Source: Paenibacillus typhae
GTDB lineage: Bacteria > Bacillota > Bacilli > Paenibacillales > Paenibacillaceae
Direction of reading: 5' to 3'
Length of the DNA stretch: 33,805 bases
Assembly: GCF_900099765.1 (NCBI RefSeq)
Contig: NZ_FNDX01000055.1
Coordinates: 5,295 to 39,099, forward strand
Positions 1-6,802 of the stretch are shown here, piece by piece. Both the position numbers and the translations under genes were made by a program. Below the pieces are notes generated by a model. That model searched no databases. It saw nothing but the letters and a program-made list of their open reading frames with translations, and was not told the origin of the DNA. Position 1 is the stretch's first letter. Each line of letters starts with the position of its first letter.

Positions 1-48
1 CGAGTTTTGTACGAAGTAATCTCAGGAAGCATATGCTTACAAAACTTT
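1..48. repeat. 48-bp palindromic repeat, copy 1
   Basis: This unit recurs almost unchanged at 67-114, with two base differences. It carries terminal inverted repeats (AGTTTTGTA at 3-11, TACAAAACT at 38-46) and an inner perfect palindrome AAGCATATGCTT, so it can fold into a hairpin on either strand. A related palindrome-like stretch (AAGCGTATGCTT) occupies the spacer at 49-66. The layout resembles a small dispersed palindromic repeat, but dispersal elsewhere cannot be judged from this window. Confidence 0.85.
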
Positions 49-66
49 AAGCGTATGCTTTCGAGG

Positions 67-114
67 CGAGTTTTGTACGAAGTAATCCCAGGAAGTATAT
101 GCTTACAAAACTTT
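67..114. repeat. 48-bp palindromic repeat, copy 2
   Basis: Second copy of the unit at 1-48, with the same inverted ends (69-77 and 104-112) and an inner AAGTATATGCTT that has lost perfect symmetry through one change. It stops at the base before the bkdB Shine-Dalgarno GAGGAG (115-120). Any RNA hairpin formed here therefore sits immediately 5' of the ribosome binding site and could influence mRNA stability or translation. That role is inferred. Confidence 0.85.
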
Positions 115-127
115 GAGGAGTGACAAT

Positions 128-1618
128 ATGTCTGACAATACTAAGCTGACGGATGTGGTGATGCCGCAGCTGGCGGAATCGCTGGTGTCCGCTACGATCG
201 GCAAGTGGCTGAAGCAGCCGGGCGACCGCGTAGAGGAATATGAGCCGATCTGCGATCTGATTACGGATAAAGTCAATGCCGAGCTGCCTTCCACCGTGGA
301 AGGCACGCTGGTTGAGCTGCTGGCCGAGGAAGGCCAGGTCATCAGCGTCGGCGAGGTCATCGCCCGCATCGCCGTGGCTGGTGCTGCCGGAAGCTCCGCA
401 CCGGCAGCGGGCACTGCCCCGCAGGCAGCAGCCGCGCCTGCAACAGCCGCGCCAGCCGCGCCGGTCCGGCCGGCAGCGGGCACTGCCCCGCAGGCAGCAG
501 CCGCGCCTGCAACAGCCGCGCCAGCCGCGCCGGTCCGGCCGGCAGCGCCGTCTCTCTCAGCAGCGGACGCGCCTATGCGCTCCCGCTACTCACCTGCGGT
601 GCAGACGCTGGCAGCGGAGCACCGCATTGACCTTAGCGCCGTGCCGGGCACCGGGCTCGGCGGGCGCATCACGCGCAAGGATGTGCTGGCTTATCTTGAG
701 AACGGCGGCGCAGCCGCCGTTCAATCCGTGCCTGCACATCCGGGCGCGGCCGGCGCGGGGCAAGCCGGCCGGCCGGTGCCTGAAGCGCAGCAGCAGCCGG
801 CGCTTCAGGCGATCCAGGCGGAGGTGCAAGAGCAGCTGGAGCCGGTGCGCAATTCGGGGCTTCACCTGAGTGAATCCCCGCGCATTCCGACCATCGAGGT
901 TGAGGGTGGACTGGGCAGCAGCTCAGAGTACCTGATCGACGTTACACCGATCCGCAACACGATTGCGACAAGAATGCGCCAGAGCGTCTCGGAAATTCCG
1001 CATGCCTGGACGATGATCGAAGTGGACGTAACCAATCTGGTTATTTTGCGCAATAAGGTCAAGGATGAGTTCAAGCGCAAGGAAGGCATTAATCTGACGT
1101 ATCTGGCCTTTATGATGAAAGCAGTCGTTAGTGCGATTAAAGATTACCCGATTATGAATTCCGTCTGGGCCGTGGACAAAATCATCGTCAAACGCGACAT
1201 CAACATCGCGCTGGCGGTCGGTACCGAGGATTCCGTGATGACCCCGGTGATCAAAAAGGCTGATCAGAAGAACATCGCCGGCCTCGCCCGTGAGATCGAC
1301 GAGCTGGCCCAGAAGACCCGTGAAGGCAAGCTGCGCCTGGATGATATGCAGGGCGGCACCTTTACAGTCAATAACACCGGTTCTTTCGGTTCCATCCTGT
1401 CTTATCCGATCATCAACTACCCGCAGGCAGCGATCCTGACGTTTGAATCGATTGTCAAAAAGCCGGTCGTCATCAACGACATGATTGCCGTCCGCTCGAT
1501 GGCGAACATCTGCCTGTCGCTGGATCACCGGATTCTCGACGGTGTCATCTGCGGCCGGTTCCTGCAGCGCGTAAAAGATAATCTGGAAAGCTATACGCCG
1601 GATACGAAGATCTATTAA
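128..1618 (+). CDS. bkdB: Branched-chain 2-oxo acid dehydrogenase E2 (dihydrolipoamide acyltransferase)
   Basis: E2 core of a 2-oxo acid dehydrogenase complex, most likely the branched-chain one. It transfers acyl groups from E1 through lipoyl-lysine to CoA in the cytoplasm, supplying branched starters for fatty acid synthesis. The 496-residue product has an N-terminal lipoyl domain with ITDKVN (lipoyl Lys48), a long Ala/Pro linker, a peripheral-subunit-binding domain around residues 150-190 (RYSPAVQTLAAEH), and a C-terminal catalytic domain ending in DHRILDG (His467, Asp471). The ATG at 128 is preferred over the in-frame TTG at 113 because GAGGAG (115-120) lies 7 bases upstream. E1 genes would be expected just left of the window. 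The linker contains a perfect 69-bp duplication. Branched-chain rather than pyruvate specificity is inferred from the lipoyl-domain sequence and neighbourhood. Confidence 0.88.
   Translation: MSDNTKLTDVVMPQLAESLVSATIGKWLKQPGDRVEEYEPICDLITDKVNAELPSTVEGTLVELLAEEGQVISVGEVIARIAVAGAAGSSAPAAGTAPQAAAAPATAAPAAPVRPAAGTAPQAAAAPATAAPAAPVRPAAPSLSAADAPMRSRYSPAVQTLAAEHRIDLSAVPGTGLGGRITRKDVLAYLENGGAAAVQSVPAHPGAAGAGQAGRPVPEAQQQPALQAIQAEVQEQLEPVRNSGLHLSESPRIPTIEVEGGLGSSSEYLIDVTPIRNTIATRMRQSVSEIPHAWTMIEVDVTNLVILRNKVKDEFKRKEGINLTYLAFMMKAVVSAIKDYPIMNSVWAVDKIIVKRDINIALAVGTEDSVMTPVIKKADQKNIAGLAREIDELAQKTREGKLRLDDMQGGTFTVNNTGSFGSILSYPIINYPQAAILTFESIVKKPVVINDMIAVRSMANICLSLDHRILDGVICGRFLQRVKDNLESYTPDTKIY
401..547 (+). 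repeat. Perfect 69-bp tandem duplication inside bkdB linker
   Basis: Positions 401-469 and 470-538 are identical, followed by 9 bases of a third unit (539-547). Each unit encodes 23 residues (beginning PAAGTAPQ) of the flexible Ala/Pro linker between the lipoyl and subunit-binding domains. The duplication keeps the reading frame and lengthens the linker. Perfect identity implies a recent event or active copy-number slippage. Confidence 0.95.
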
Positions 1619-1648
1619 TCAGCGGCAGCACATTTGCCGTGACACAGC

Positions 1649-1682
1649 AAACAGCGCCCGGCAAATGCCGGACGCTGTTATT
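1649..1682 (+). terminator. Terminator hairpin after bkdB
   Basis: AACAGCG/CGCTGTT and CCGGC/GCCGG arms flank an AAAT loop, with one C-A mismatch. The T-tract is poor on the plus side. It lies between bkdB and the convergent prli42-like gene, so it may serve both. Confidence 0.65.
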
Positions 1683-1701
1683 AAGCTTATAGGGCCTGTC
1701 C

Positions 1702-1803
1702 TTAACCGGCCAGGAAAGGCTCAACTACCATCAGCAGGGTTGAGGCGACCATCGCGATCAGCATGATATAAATGACGATGCGGAACCATTTTTGACGATT
1801 CAT
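1702..1803 (-). CDS. prli42: Stressosome-associated membrane miniprotein Prli42-like
   Basis: A 33-residue protein: a short basic N-terminus (MNRQKWFR), one hydrophobic helix over about residues 9-27 (VIYIML..AMVASTLL), and a short tail. This matches the Prli42 family, membrane miniproteins that anchor or activate the stressosome at the membrane (shown in Listeria). The family call rests on size, the MNR start and the helix pattern. A good RBS (AAAGGAG, plus-strand bases 1810-1816) lies about 6 bases upstream of the ATG. It is convergent with bkdB and divergent from the peptidase at 1944. Confidence 0.8.
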   Translation of the reverse strand: MNRQKWFRIVIYIMLIAMVASTLLMVVEPFLAG

Positions 1804-1856
1804 GTGTGACTCCTTTAGGATTAGTGTAAGTGTAAATTATAGGCATTACAGAAGGT

Positions 1857-1894
1857 GAACTTAAGAATGCTGCCTGTCATTCATTTCTAAGTTC
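1857..1894. promoter_or_regulatory. Interrupted inverted repeat in divergent intergenic region
   Basis: GAACTTA (1857-1863) and TAAGTTC (1888-1894) form outer arms, with a partial inner match AGAATG/CATTC. It lies between the divergent prli42-like and M20 peptidase genes, where promoters for both are expected. It could be an operator or a structured leader. Nothing identifies a regulator. Confidence 0.3.
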
Positions 1895-1943
1895 AGGCTA
1901 TATACCACTATTGTAACGTATCTGTGAAAGAGAGGGAAGTCCA

Positions 1944-3071
1944 GTGATAGTACGAGACCGATTGATTCAGGAGTTCATGGAGCTTGTCCAGGTGGACAGC
2001 GAAACCGGAAATGAGCGGCAGATTGCCGATGTCTTAAAAGAAAAATTCAGCGCCCTCGGCCTGACTGCCATCGAAGACAACTCCATGGAGCGCACCGGAC
2101 ACGGAGCAGGCAATCTGTTCGTGACCTGGGCGGCAGACAGCGGTGCTGCTGCACCCAAGCTGCTGTTCACCTGCCATATGGATACCGTTGTTCCCGGCAA
2201 AAGCATTAAGCCTTCGCTTGGCGAAGACGGCTGGATTACCAGCGACGGCACGACGATTCTCGGCTCCGATGATAAAGCGGGGCTGGCGGCACTGTTCGAA
2301 GCGATCCGCGTGATTCAGGAGCAGAAGATTCCTCACGGACAAATCCAGTTCGTTATCACCGCAGGCGAAGAATCCGGGCTGCTTGGCGCACGGGCTATGG
2401 ACGCAAGCCATCTGGATGCGGATATGGGCTTCGCTCTGGATTCCAACGGTGAGGTTGGCTCCATTGCAGTCGCTGCACCGACTCAGGCCAGAATTACGAT
2501 GCAGATTATCGGCAAATCCGCCCATGCCGGCGTTAACCCTGAAGACGGAATCAGTGCGATTCAGGTTGCGAGCAAGGCGATTTCCGCAATGAAGCTCGGC
2601 CGGATCGATAGTGAAACGACAGCGAATATCGGTAAATTTGCCGGCGGCGGCCCGACCAATGTCGTCTGTGACCATGTGCAGCTGGATGCGGAAGCACGCA
2701 GTATTGTGCAGGAGAAGGTAGAGCTGCAGATTGCCTCGATGCGCGAAGCGCTCGAAACGACCGTCCGTGAATACGGTGCGGAATGCGAGTTCCGCAGTGA
2801 GATTATTTATCCGGCATTCAGCTTTAATGAAAATGATACGGTAGTGCAGCTGGCGGATCGTGCAATCACTTCCCTGGGCCTGACAACCCGTCTGTTCCCA
2901 TCCGGCGGCGGCAGTGACGCCAATGTATTTAACGGACTGAAGGTGCCGACAGTGAACCTCGCCATCGGCTATGAGCATATTCATACGACCAAGGAACGGA
3001 TCAAGGCCGATGACCTCGTCAAAGCGGCAGAGCTTGTCGTAGCCATTGTTAAGGAAAGTGTAAAGGAATAA
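1944..3071 (+). CDS. M20-family peptidase, PepT-like (YqjE type)
   Basis: Cytoplasmic co-catalytic zinc peptidase of 375 residues, probably releasing N-terminal residues from small peptides. Metal-site motifs are visible in order: CHMDTV (His78, Asp80), GSDDKAG (Asp109/110), GEESG (Glu142/143), and a C-terminal GYEHIHTTKE histidine cluster. The middle segment (about residues 180-290) has the M20 dimerisation-domain motif GKSAHAG. The start is GTG at 1944, with AGAGGGA (1931-1937) upstream. B. subtilis has a similar peptidase (YqjE) near its bkd region, supporting orthology. Exact substrate is unknown; tripeptidase T-like activity is the family expectation. Confidence 0.82.
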   Translation: MIVRDRLIQEFMELVQVDSETGNERQIADVLKEKFSALGLTAIEDNSMERTGHGAGNLFVTWAADSGAAAPKLLFTCHMDTVVPGKSIKPSLGEDGWITSDGTTILGSDDKAGLAALFEAIRVIQEQKIPHGQIQFVITAGEESGLLGARAMDASHLDADMGFALDSNGEVGSIAVAAPTQARITMQIIGKSAHAGVNPEDGISAIQVASKAISAMKLGRIDSETTANIGKFAGGGPTNVVCDHVQLDAEARSIVQEKVELQIASMREALETTVREYGAECEFRSEIIYPAFSFNENDTVVQLADRAITSLGLTTRLFPSGGGSDANVFNGLKVPTVNLAIGYEHIHTTKERIKADDLVKAAELVVAIVKESVKE

Positions 3072-3103
3072 AGCCTGTCCGCCGCTGCGGCTGCGCTATA
3101 TGA

Positions 3104-3146
3104 AACAAGGAGCTGTTTCCGGTAAAGCCGGGATCAGCTCCTTGTT
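3104..3146. terminator. Bidirectional terminator between M20 peptidase and mciZ
   Basis: Perfect 12-bp arms AACAAGGAGCTG and CAGCTCCTTGTT enclose a loop that itself contains CCGG/CCGG. U-rich sequence is short on both sides. The position between two converging genes fits a shared terminator. Confidence 0.7.
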
Positions 3147-3174
3147 GTTACCGGTGGGCGAAGGAGGGCGGCAT

Positions 3175-3348
3175 TCAGCCGGCTTTGGGCGGGTTAACCC
3201 GTGTTTCTGCCTGCAGCAGAAGGACGTAGGACAAAGGCATATCGCGTCCGTACCGTTCGATCCATCCTGCTATAACGGCTTTAATCTGCTCAGGCTTGCC
3301 TGCGACTGTAACGGCTGATCTGCTGGTACGGATAAGGATGTCGTTCAT
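3175..3348 (-). CDS. mciZ: Probable MciZ, mother-cell inhibitor of FtsZ
   Basis: A 57-residue product starting MNDILIRTSRSAVTVAGKPEQ. The middle (V-GK...I-A...YGR...L) resembles MciZ of B. subtilis, a 40-residue peptide made under SigE that caps FtsZ filaments and blocks Z-ring formation in the mother cell. In B. subtilis the gene lies next to nudF, and here it is divergent from nudF, which supports the call. RBS AGAAGGA lies about 7 bases before the ATG. The C-terminal 15 or so residues extend beyond the length of the B. subtilis peptide. The match is short, so confidence comes mostly from synteny. Confidence 0.68.
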   Translation of the reverse strand: MNDILIRTSRSAVTVAGKPEQIKAVIAGWIERYGRDMPLSYVLLLQAETRVNPPKAG

Positions 3349-3376
3349 GCTTGCATTCCTTCTTTCCCCTTAAGTT

Positions 3377-3385
3377 TGCTATAAT
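3377..3385 (+). promoter_or_regulatory. Extended -10 promoter of nudF
   Basis: TGCTATAAT is a perfect extended -10 element (TGn plus TATAAT), with no convincing -35. Transcription would start near 3392, which argues against the longer in-frame start at 3393 and for the ATG at 3426. Confidence 0.6.
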
Positions 3386-3425
3386 ACACCCTATGCAGAA
3401 TCCAGCTAAAGGAGACCATGAATCT

Positions 3426-3998
3426 ATGAAAAAAAATGAATTGCACAGCAACCCTGCACTAGACGAAGAGACTTTGTCCACGCAGCCGATTTTTGAAGGT
3501 AAAATCATCACCCTGCAGGTGGATACGGTGAAACTGCCGGACGGAAACAGTGCTACACGGGAGGTTGTGAAGCATCCAGGAGCCGTGGCCGTGCTTGCGC
3601 TGAATAATAATAAAATGCTGGTGGTGGAGCAGTACCGCCAGCCGATGCACCGCACAGAGGTGGAGATTCCGGCCGGCAAGCTGGACAAGGGCGAGGACCC
3701 GCTGGAAGCGGCAGGCCGTGAGCTGCAGGAGGAGACAGGCTTTCACAGCGGAGAGCTGAAGCTGCTGAAGTCTTTTTATACCTCGCCGGGCTTTGCGGAT
3801 GAAATGATTCATCTGTATGTGACCGAGGACGCCCAGCCGGGGGAAATGGCACTGGATGAAGATGAGTTTCTTGAGGTGTCCGAGCTGACGCTGGAGGAAG
3901 CCTACCAGTACATTGCAGACGGACGGATTGCCGATGCCAAAACGATGATGGCCGTCTACGCCTGGCACCTCTACACCCTGACAGGCCAATGGCACTAG
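3426..3998 (+). CDS. nudF: ADP-ribose pyrophosphatase, Nudix family
   Basis: Hydrolyses ADP-ribose to AMP and ribose 5-phosphate in the cytoplasm, clearing a reactive metabolite. The 190-residue product carries a complete Nudix box from Gly84 to Phe106 (GKLDKGE, then RELQEETGF), matching G-x5-E-x7-R-E-U-x-E-E-x-G-U. It also has the EQYRQP and EIPAGK segments typical of ADP-ribose pyrophosphatases. The ATG at 3426 is chosen because AAAGGAG lies upstream and the promoter -10 is at 3380. The upstream in-frame ATG (3393) would sit at the transcript's very 5' end. The last 10 bases overlap the next gene, implying translational coupling. Confidence 0.88.
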   Translation: MKKNELHSNPALDEETLSTQPIFEGKIITLQVDTVKLPDGNSATREVVKHPGAVAVLALNNNKMLVVEQYRQPMHRTEVEIPAGKLDKGEDPLEAAGRELQEETGFHSGELKLLKSFYTSPGFADEMIHLYVTEDAQPGEMALDEDEFLEVSELTLEEAYQYIADGRIADAKTMMAVYAWHLYTLTGQWH

Positions 3999-5188
3999 AG
4001 CGGGGGCTGCACAGCTTCTACTGTGATCTGCATGTCCATATCGGCAGGACCTCTGCGGGAGCAGCTGTCAAAATCAGCGGCAGCCGCGACCTCACCTTTG
4101 CCAATATTGCCAAAGAAGCGGCTGAACGCAAAGGAATAGAGCTCATCGGCATCATTGACAGCCATTCGCCCGGCGTCATGCAGGATATCCGTGATCTGCT
4201 GATGTCGGGTGAGATGACTGAAGCGGCAGGCGGCGGGATTGCCTACCGGGGAACGACGATTCTGCTCGGCACTGAAATTGAGATACGGGAACCGGGCCGC
4301 AAGGAGTGCCATGTACTGGCTTTCATGCCGGACCTTGCGGCAATGGAGGATTTCAGCGCGTGGATGAGCCGGCATATGCGCAATGTCAGCCTCAGCTCGC
4401 AGCGGCTGTATGCCTCCTCAAAAGTGCTGCAGGAGGAAATATACGGACGGGGCGGCCTGCTGATTCCGGCTCATATTTTTACACCGCACAAGGGGCTGTA
4501 CGGCTGTTCGGCGGAGCGGATGGCCGAGCTGTTTGATCTGGGGCAGATTGCGGCTGTAGAGCTTGGCCTCAGCGCTGATTCTGAAATGGCCGGGTACATC
4601 TCCGAGCTGGACCGTTATTCCTTCCTGACCAATTCCGATGCCCATTCCCTTGGCAAAATCGGACGCGAATACAATGTACTCGAACTGGCCGCCCCGTCGT
4701 TCAACGAATTCCGGCTGGCGCTTGCACGTCAGGAAGGGCGGAGGGTAAGCGCCAATTTTGGCCTTAACCCGCGGCTCGGCAAATATCACCGGAGCTATTG
4801 CTCCGGGTGCGGCAGTATTATCGATGAAGCGGCAGCCACCTCGGAGCGCTGTCCCTATTGCGGCAGCACCAAGCTTGTACAGGGCGTATTCGACCGCATC
4901 CTGCACATCGCCGACCGGGAGCAGCCGCTTGTTCCCGCCCACCGTCCGCCTTACCATTACCAGGTTCCGCTGGAATTCATCCCGGGGCTGGGCAAGGCCA
5001 GGATGAACGCACTGCTGGCCGCTTTCGGCACGGAGATGAACATACTGCACCGTGCCGGCGAAGCTGAGCTGGCCGCAGTAGCCGGCTCTGAGCTGGCAGC
5101 GCAGATCGTCCTGGCCCGCAGCGGCCGGCTGGCGCTGACTTCAGGCGGAGGCGGAACCTACGGTAAGGTGGACAGATCGCAAAGCTAA
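3989..5188 (+). CDS. Endonuclease Q-like PHP-domain protein
   Basis: A 399-residue protein of the TIGR00375/EndoQ-like family. Family members characterised in archaea and Bacillus cleave DNA 5' of deaminated bases such as uracil and hypoxanthine. The N-terminus has the PHP metal motif DLHVHIG (Asp13, His15, His17), followed by DSHSPG and, further on, NSDAHS. A zinc ribbon is formed by Cys271, Cys274, Cys288 and Cys291. The C-terminus (FIPGLGKARMNALLAAFG) looks like a helix-hairpin-helix DNA-binding segment. The start overlaps the nudF stop, with no strong separate RBS, so expression is probably coupled. A repair role for deaminated DNA is inferred from the family. Confidence 0.82.
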   Translation: MALERGLHSFYCDLHVHIGRTSAGAAVKISGSRDLTFANIAKEAAERKGIELIGIIDSHSPGVMQDIRDLLMSGEMTEAAGGGIAYRGTTILLGTEIEIREPGRKECHVLAFMPDLAAMEDFSAWMSRHMRNVSLSSQRLYASSKVLQEEIYGRGGLLIPAHIFTPHKGLYGCSAERMAELFDLGQIAAVELGLSADSEMAGYISELDRYSFLTNSDAHSLGKIGREYNVLELAAPSFNEFRLALARQEGRRVSANFGLNPRLGKYHRSYCSGCGSIIDEAAATSERCPYCGSTKLVQGVFDRILHIADREQPLVPAHRPPYHYQVPLEFIPGLGKARMNALLAAFGTEMNILHRAGEAELAAVAGSELAAQIVLARSGRLALTSGGGGTYGKVDRSQS

Positions 5189-5220
5189 TCCCTTCTTGTC
5201 CGCAGGACAAGTCATAGAGC

Positions 5221-5270
5221 GGGACGTTTCCTCATATGGTGTAACATGTGACCTGAAAGGAGAACGTCCC
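5221..5270 (+). promoter_or_regulatory. Inverted repeat enclosing the spoIIM ribosome binding site
   Basis: GGGACGTT (5221-5228) pairs perfectly with AACGTCCC (5263-5270), one base before the spoIIM ATG. The stem continues as TCCT/AGGA across a one-base bulge, which buries the Shine-Dalgarno AAAGGAGA, and GGT/ACC can close the inner loop. If transcribed, this would hinder ribosome access, suggesting translational control or protection from read-through. A separate short hairpin, CTTGTCC-GCA-GGACAAG, lies upstream at 5195-5211. Confidence 0.6.
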
Positions 5271-5271
5271 T

Positions 5272-5895
5272 ATGCGCAGTTTGCGGCTGATGATCAAGGA
5301 ACAGACGCCTCTTTATATTTTTGTTGCGGTATTATTTCTGGTCGGGGTTGTGTTCGGGGCGCTGATTGTCAGCAGCCTGACGCTCGATCAGCAGCAGGAG
5401 CTGGGGGATTATCTCGGTAATTTCTTTGTGACCGTGGATCAGCAGGGGCTGCCGGCCGCCCCGGATTCTTACTGGAGCATAGCCGCGCTGAACCTGAAAT
5501 GGGTGGGGCTGATCTGGATTCTGGGCTTATCGGTGATCGGGCTGCCGGGAATTCTCATTCTTGATTTTCTCAAAGGCGTGCTGATCGGCTTTACCGTCGG
5601 CTGCATGGTCAGCGAGTACTCCTGGCACGGGCTGCTGTTCGCGCTGGTCTCCGTCGCGCCCCATAACCTGATTCTGATTCCGGTGCTGCTGGTCAGCAGC
5701 GCTGCTGCCATTGCCTTCTCCCTGCTGATGATCCGCAGCCGCGTGCTTGGCGGCAGGCGTACACCGGTAACCCGGCCTTTTGCCATGTATACACTGCTTT
5801 CTCTGGGCATGGCTGTGCTGGTTCTCGGTGTTTCGGGATTCGAAGCCTGGGTAACGCCGGCCATGATGCGCTGGGTTACACCGATGCTGGTCTGA
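5272..5895 (+). CDS. spoIIM: Stage II sporulation protein M
   Basis: Integral membrane component of the SpoIID-SpoIIM-SpoIIP complex that remodels septal peptidoglycan during engulfment in the mother cell. The product has 207 residues with about five hydrophobic segments: roughly 13-36 (LYIFVAVLFLVGVVFGALIV), 72-95, 97-118, 122-150 and 168-192. Size and topology match SpoIIM. The ATG at 5272 follows AAAGGAGA (5256-5263). Synteny (EndoQ-like gene before, fur after) agrees with other Bacillales. A strong terminator follows at 6002-6036. Confidence 0.9.
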   Translation: MRSLRLMIKEQTPLYIFVAVLFLVGVVFGALIVSSLTLDQQQELGDYLGNFFVTVDQQGLPAAPDSYWSIAALNLKWVGLIWILGLSVIGLPGILILDFLKGVLIGFTVGCMVSEYSWHGLLFALVSVAPHNLILIPVLLVSSAAAIAFSLLMIRSRVLGGRRTPVTRPFAMYTLLSLGMAVLVLGVSGFEAWVTPAMMRWVTPMLV

Positions 5896-6001
5896 TATTT
5901 GAGTAGATAAAGCCCCGTTTCATCAAACCTTTATCTCTCTTTCATCCTGTTTTAAGCTTCAGGGCTTATAGTAATCCCATGACCCCCTTATAATAGAACT
6001 T

Positions 6002-6036
6002 GACCCCGCCGGACGCTGACGGGGTCCTTTTTTTTT
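6002..6036 (+). terminator. Rho-independent terminator after spoIIM
   Basis: GACCCCG and CGGGGTC form a 7-bp GC-rich stem with an 11-base loop, followed by nine T residues. Canonical. Confidence 0.93.
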
Positions 6037-6051
6037 GTGAATATCCGTAAT

Positions 6052-6066
6052 TTAAAATGATTCTAA
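6052..6066. promoter_or_regulatory. PerR/Fur-type box upstream of fur
   Basis: TTAAAATGATTCTAA is a 7-1-7 inverted repeat with a single mismatch between arms. It agrees with the PerR box (TTATAATNATTATAA) at 12 of 14 specified positions. Its right end is 6 bases upstream of the fur -35. In B. subtilis fur is a PerR target, so PerR is the more likely ligand, but autoregulation by Fur cannot be excluded by eye. Confidence 0.65.
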
Positions 6067-6072
6067 AAGCGT

Positions 6073-6102
6073 TTGACTTCTCAAAGGAACACCCCCTATA
6101 AT
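6073..6102 (+). promoter_or_regulatory. SigA-type promoter of fur
   Basis: TTGACT (6073-6078), an 18-bp spacer and TATAAT (6097-6102). Near-consensus, placed about 50 bases before the fur start codon. Confidence 0.85.
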
Positions 6103-6155
6103 ATAGAAGTGGTTTTGTGCCCGGTGCGGTAATTTTCCAAGGGGGAGGGAGATAG

Positions 6156-6623
6156 GTGGAAGCCCGGATAGACAAGATTAAACAACAGCTACAATCCCAA
6201 GGATATAAGCTTACGCCCCAACGGGAAGCAACCTTAAGAGTGCTGCTGGAGAACGAAGAGGATCATTTGAGCGCGGAAGATGTGTTTATGCTTGTAAAAG
6301 AAAAGGCTCCCGAGATCGGTCTTGCCACCGTATATCGTACCCTGGAATTGCTCAGCGAGCTTCATGTCGTGGAGAAAATCAATTTCGGTGACGGCGTTGC
6401 CCGCTATGATTTGCGGACGGATACGGCCAAGCATCATCATCATCATCTGATCTGTGTACAGTGCGGCTCCATGGACGAGATCCGTGAGGACTGGCTGGGA
6501 CCGCTGGAAGAGCGGCTTGAGAACGAATTTAATTTTACGGTGCTTGATCATAGACTTGATTTTCACGGGATTTGCCACCGTTGTAAGGACAAAAATGCAG
6601 CGGACGGCAGCGCTCCCGAATAA
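6156..6623 (+). CDS. fur: Ferric uptake regulator Fur
   Basis: Iron-responsive DNA-binding repressor, 155 residues. A winged-helix N-terminus (KLTPQREATLRVLL, then GLATVYRTLELL, the recognition helix) is followed by a metal-binding dimerisation domain. That domain has a run of five histidines (HHHHH), CVQC and CHRC, the two CxxC pairs of a structural zinc site. The start is GTG at 6156 after GGGGGAGGGA (6141-6150). Fur is preferred over PerR or Zur because this position, upstream of the DUF4227 gene and xerD, is where fur lies in Bacillales. Transcription probably starts from the promoter at 6073-6102, under a PerR-like box. Confidence 0.9.
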   Translation: MEARIDKIKQQLQSQGYKLTPQREATLRVLLENEEDHLSAEDVFMLVKEKAPEIGLATVYRTLELLSELHVVEKINFGDGVARYDLRTDTAKHHHHHLICVQCGSMDEIREDWLGPLEERLENEFNFTVLDHRLDFHGICHRCKDKNAADGSAPE

Positions 6624-6649
6624 AGCTTATAGATGAGGAATTACCGCAC

Positions 6650-6685
6650 AAGCTCTCTCCGGTATCAGCCGGAGGGGGCTTTTTC
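6650..6685 (+). terminator. Rho-independent terminator after fur
   Basis: A 12-bp stem, allowing G-U pairs, between 6651-6662 and 6669-6680 with loop TATCAG, followed by TTTTT. Separates fur from the DUF4227 gene. Confidence 0.88.
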
Positions 6686-6802
6686 AAATCTGGCAGTACA
6701 TAACCATTAAGACCGGCGCATAAAGTGTAGGACGAGTCGATTTCAGGTAGCTGCTCCATTGGCACTCACCTGTACTCGATGAAACCTTCGGGAGGTAATC
6801 TT

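Noticed and set aside
3100..3318. Plus-strand open frame of 72 codons after the PepT-like gene
   Set aside because: It overlaps the bidirectional terminator and the better-supported minus-strand mciZ-like gene, and has no RBS.
5989..5994. TATAAT just upstream of the spoIIM terminator, a possible small-RNA promoter
   Set aside because: There is no -35 at a usable distance, and the resulting transcript would be only the terminator hairpin.
6535..6765. Minus-strand open frame overlapping the end of fur
   Set aside because: It crosses the fur terminator and the fur 3' end, with composition like an antisense shadow and no family resemblance.
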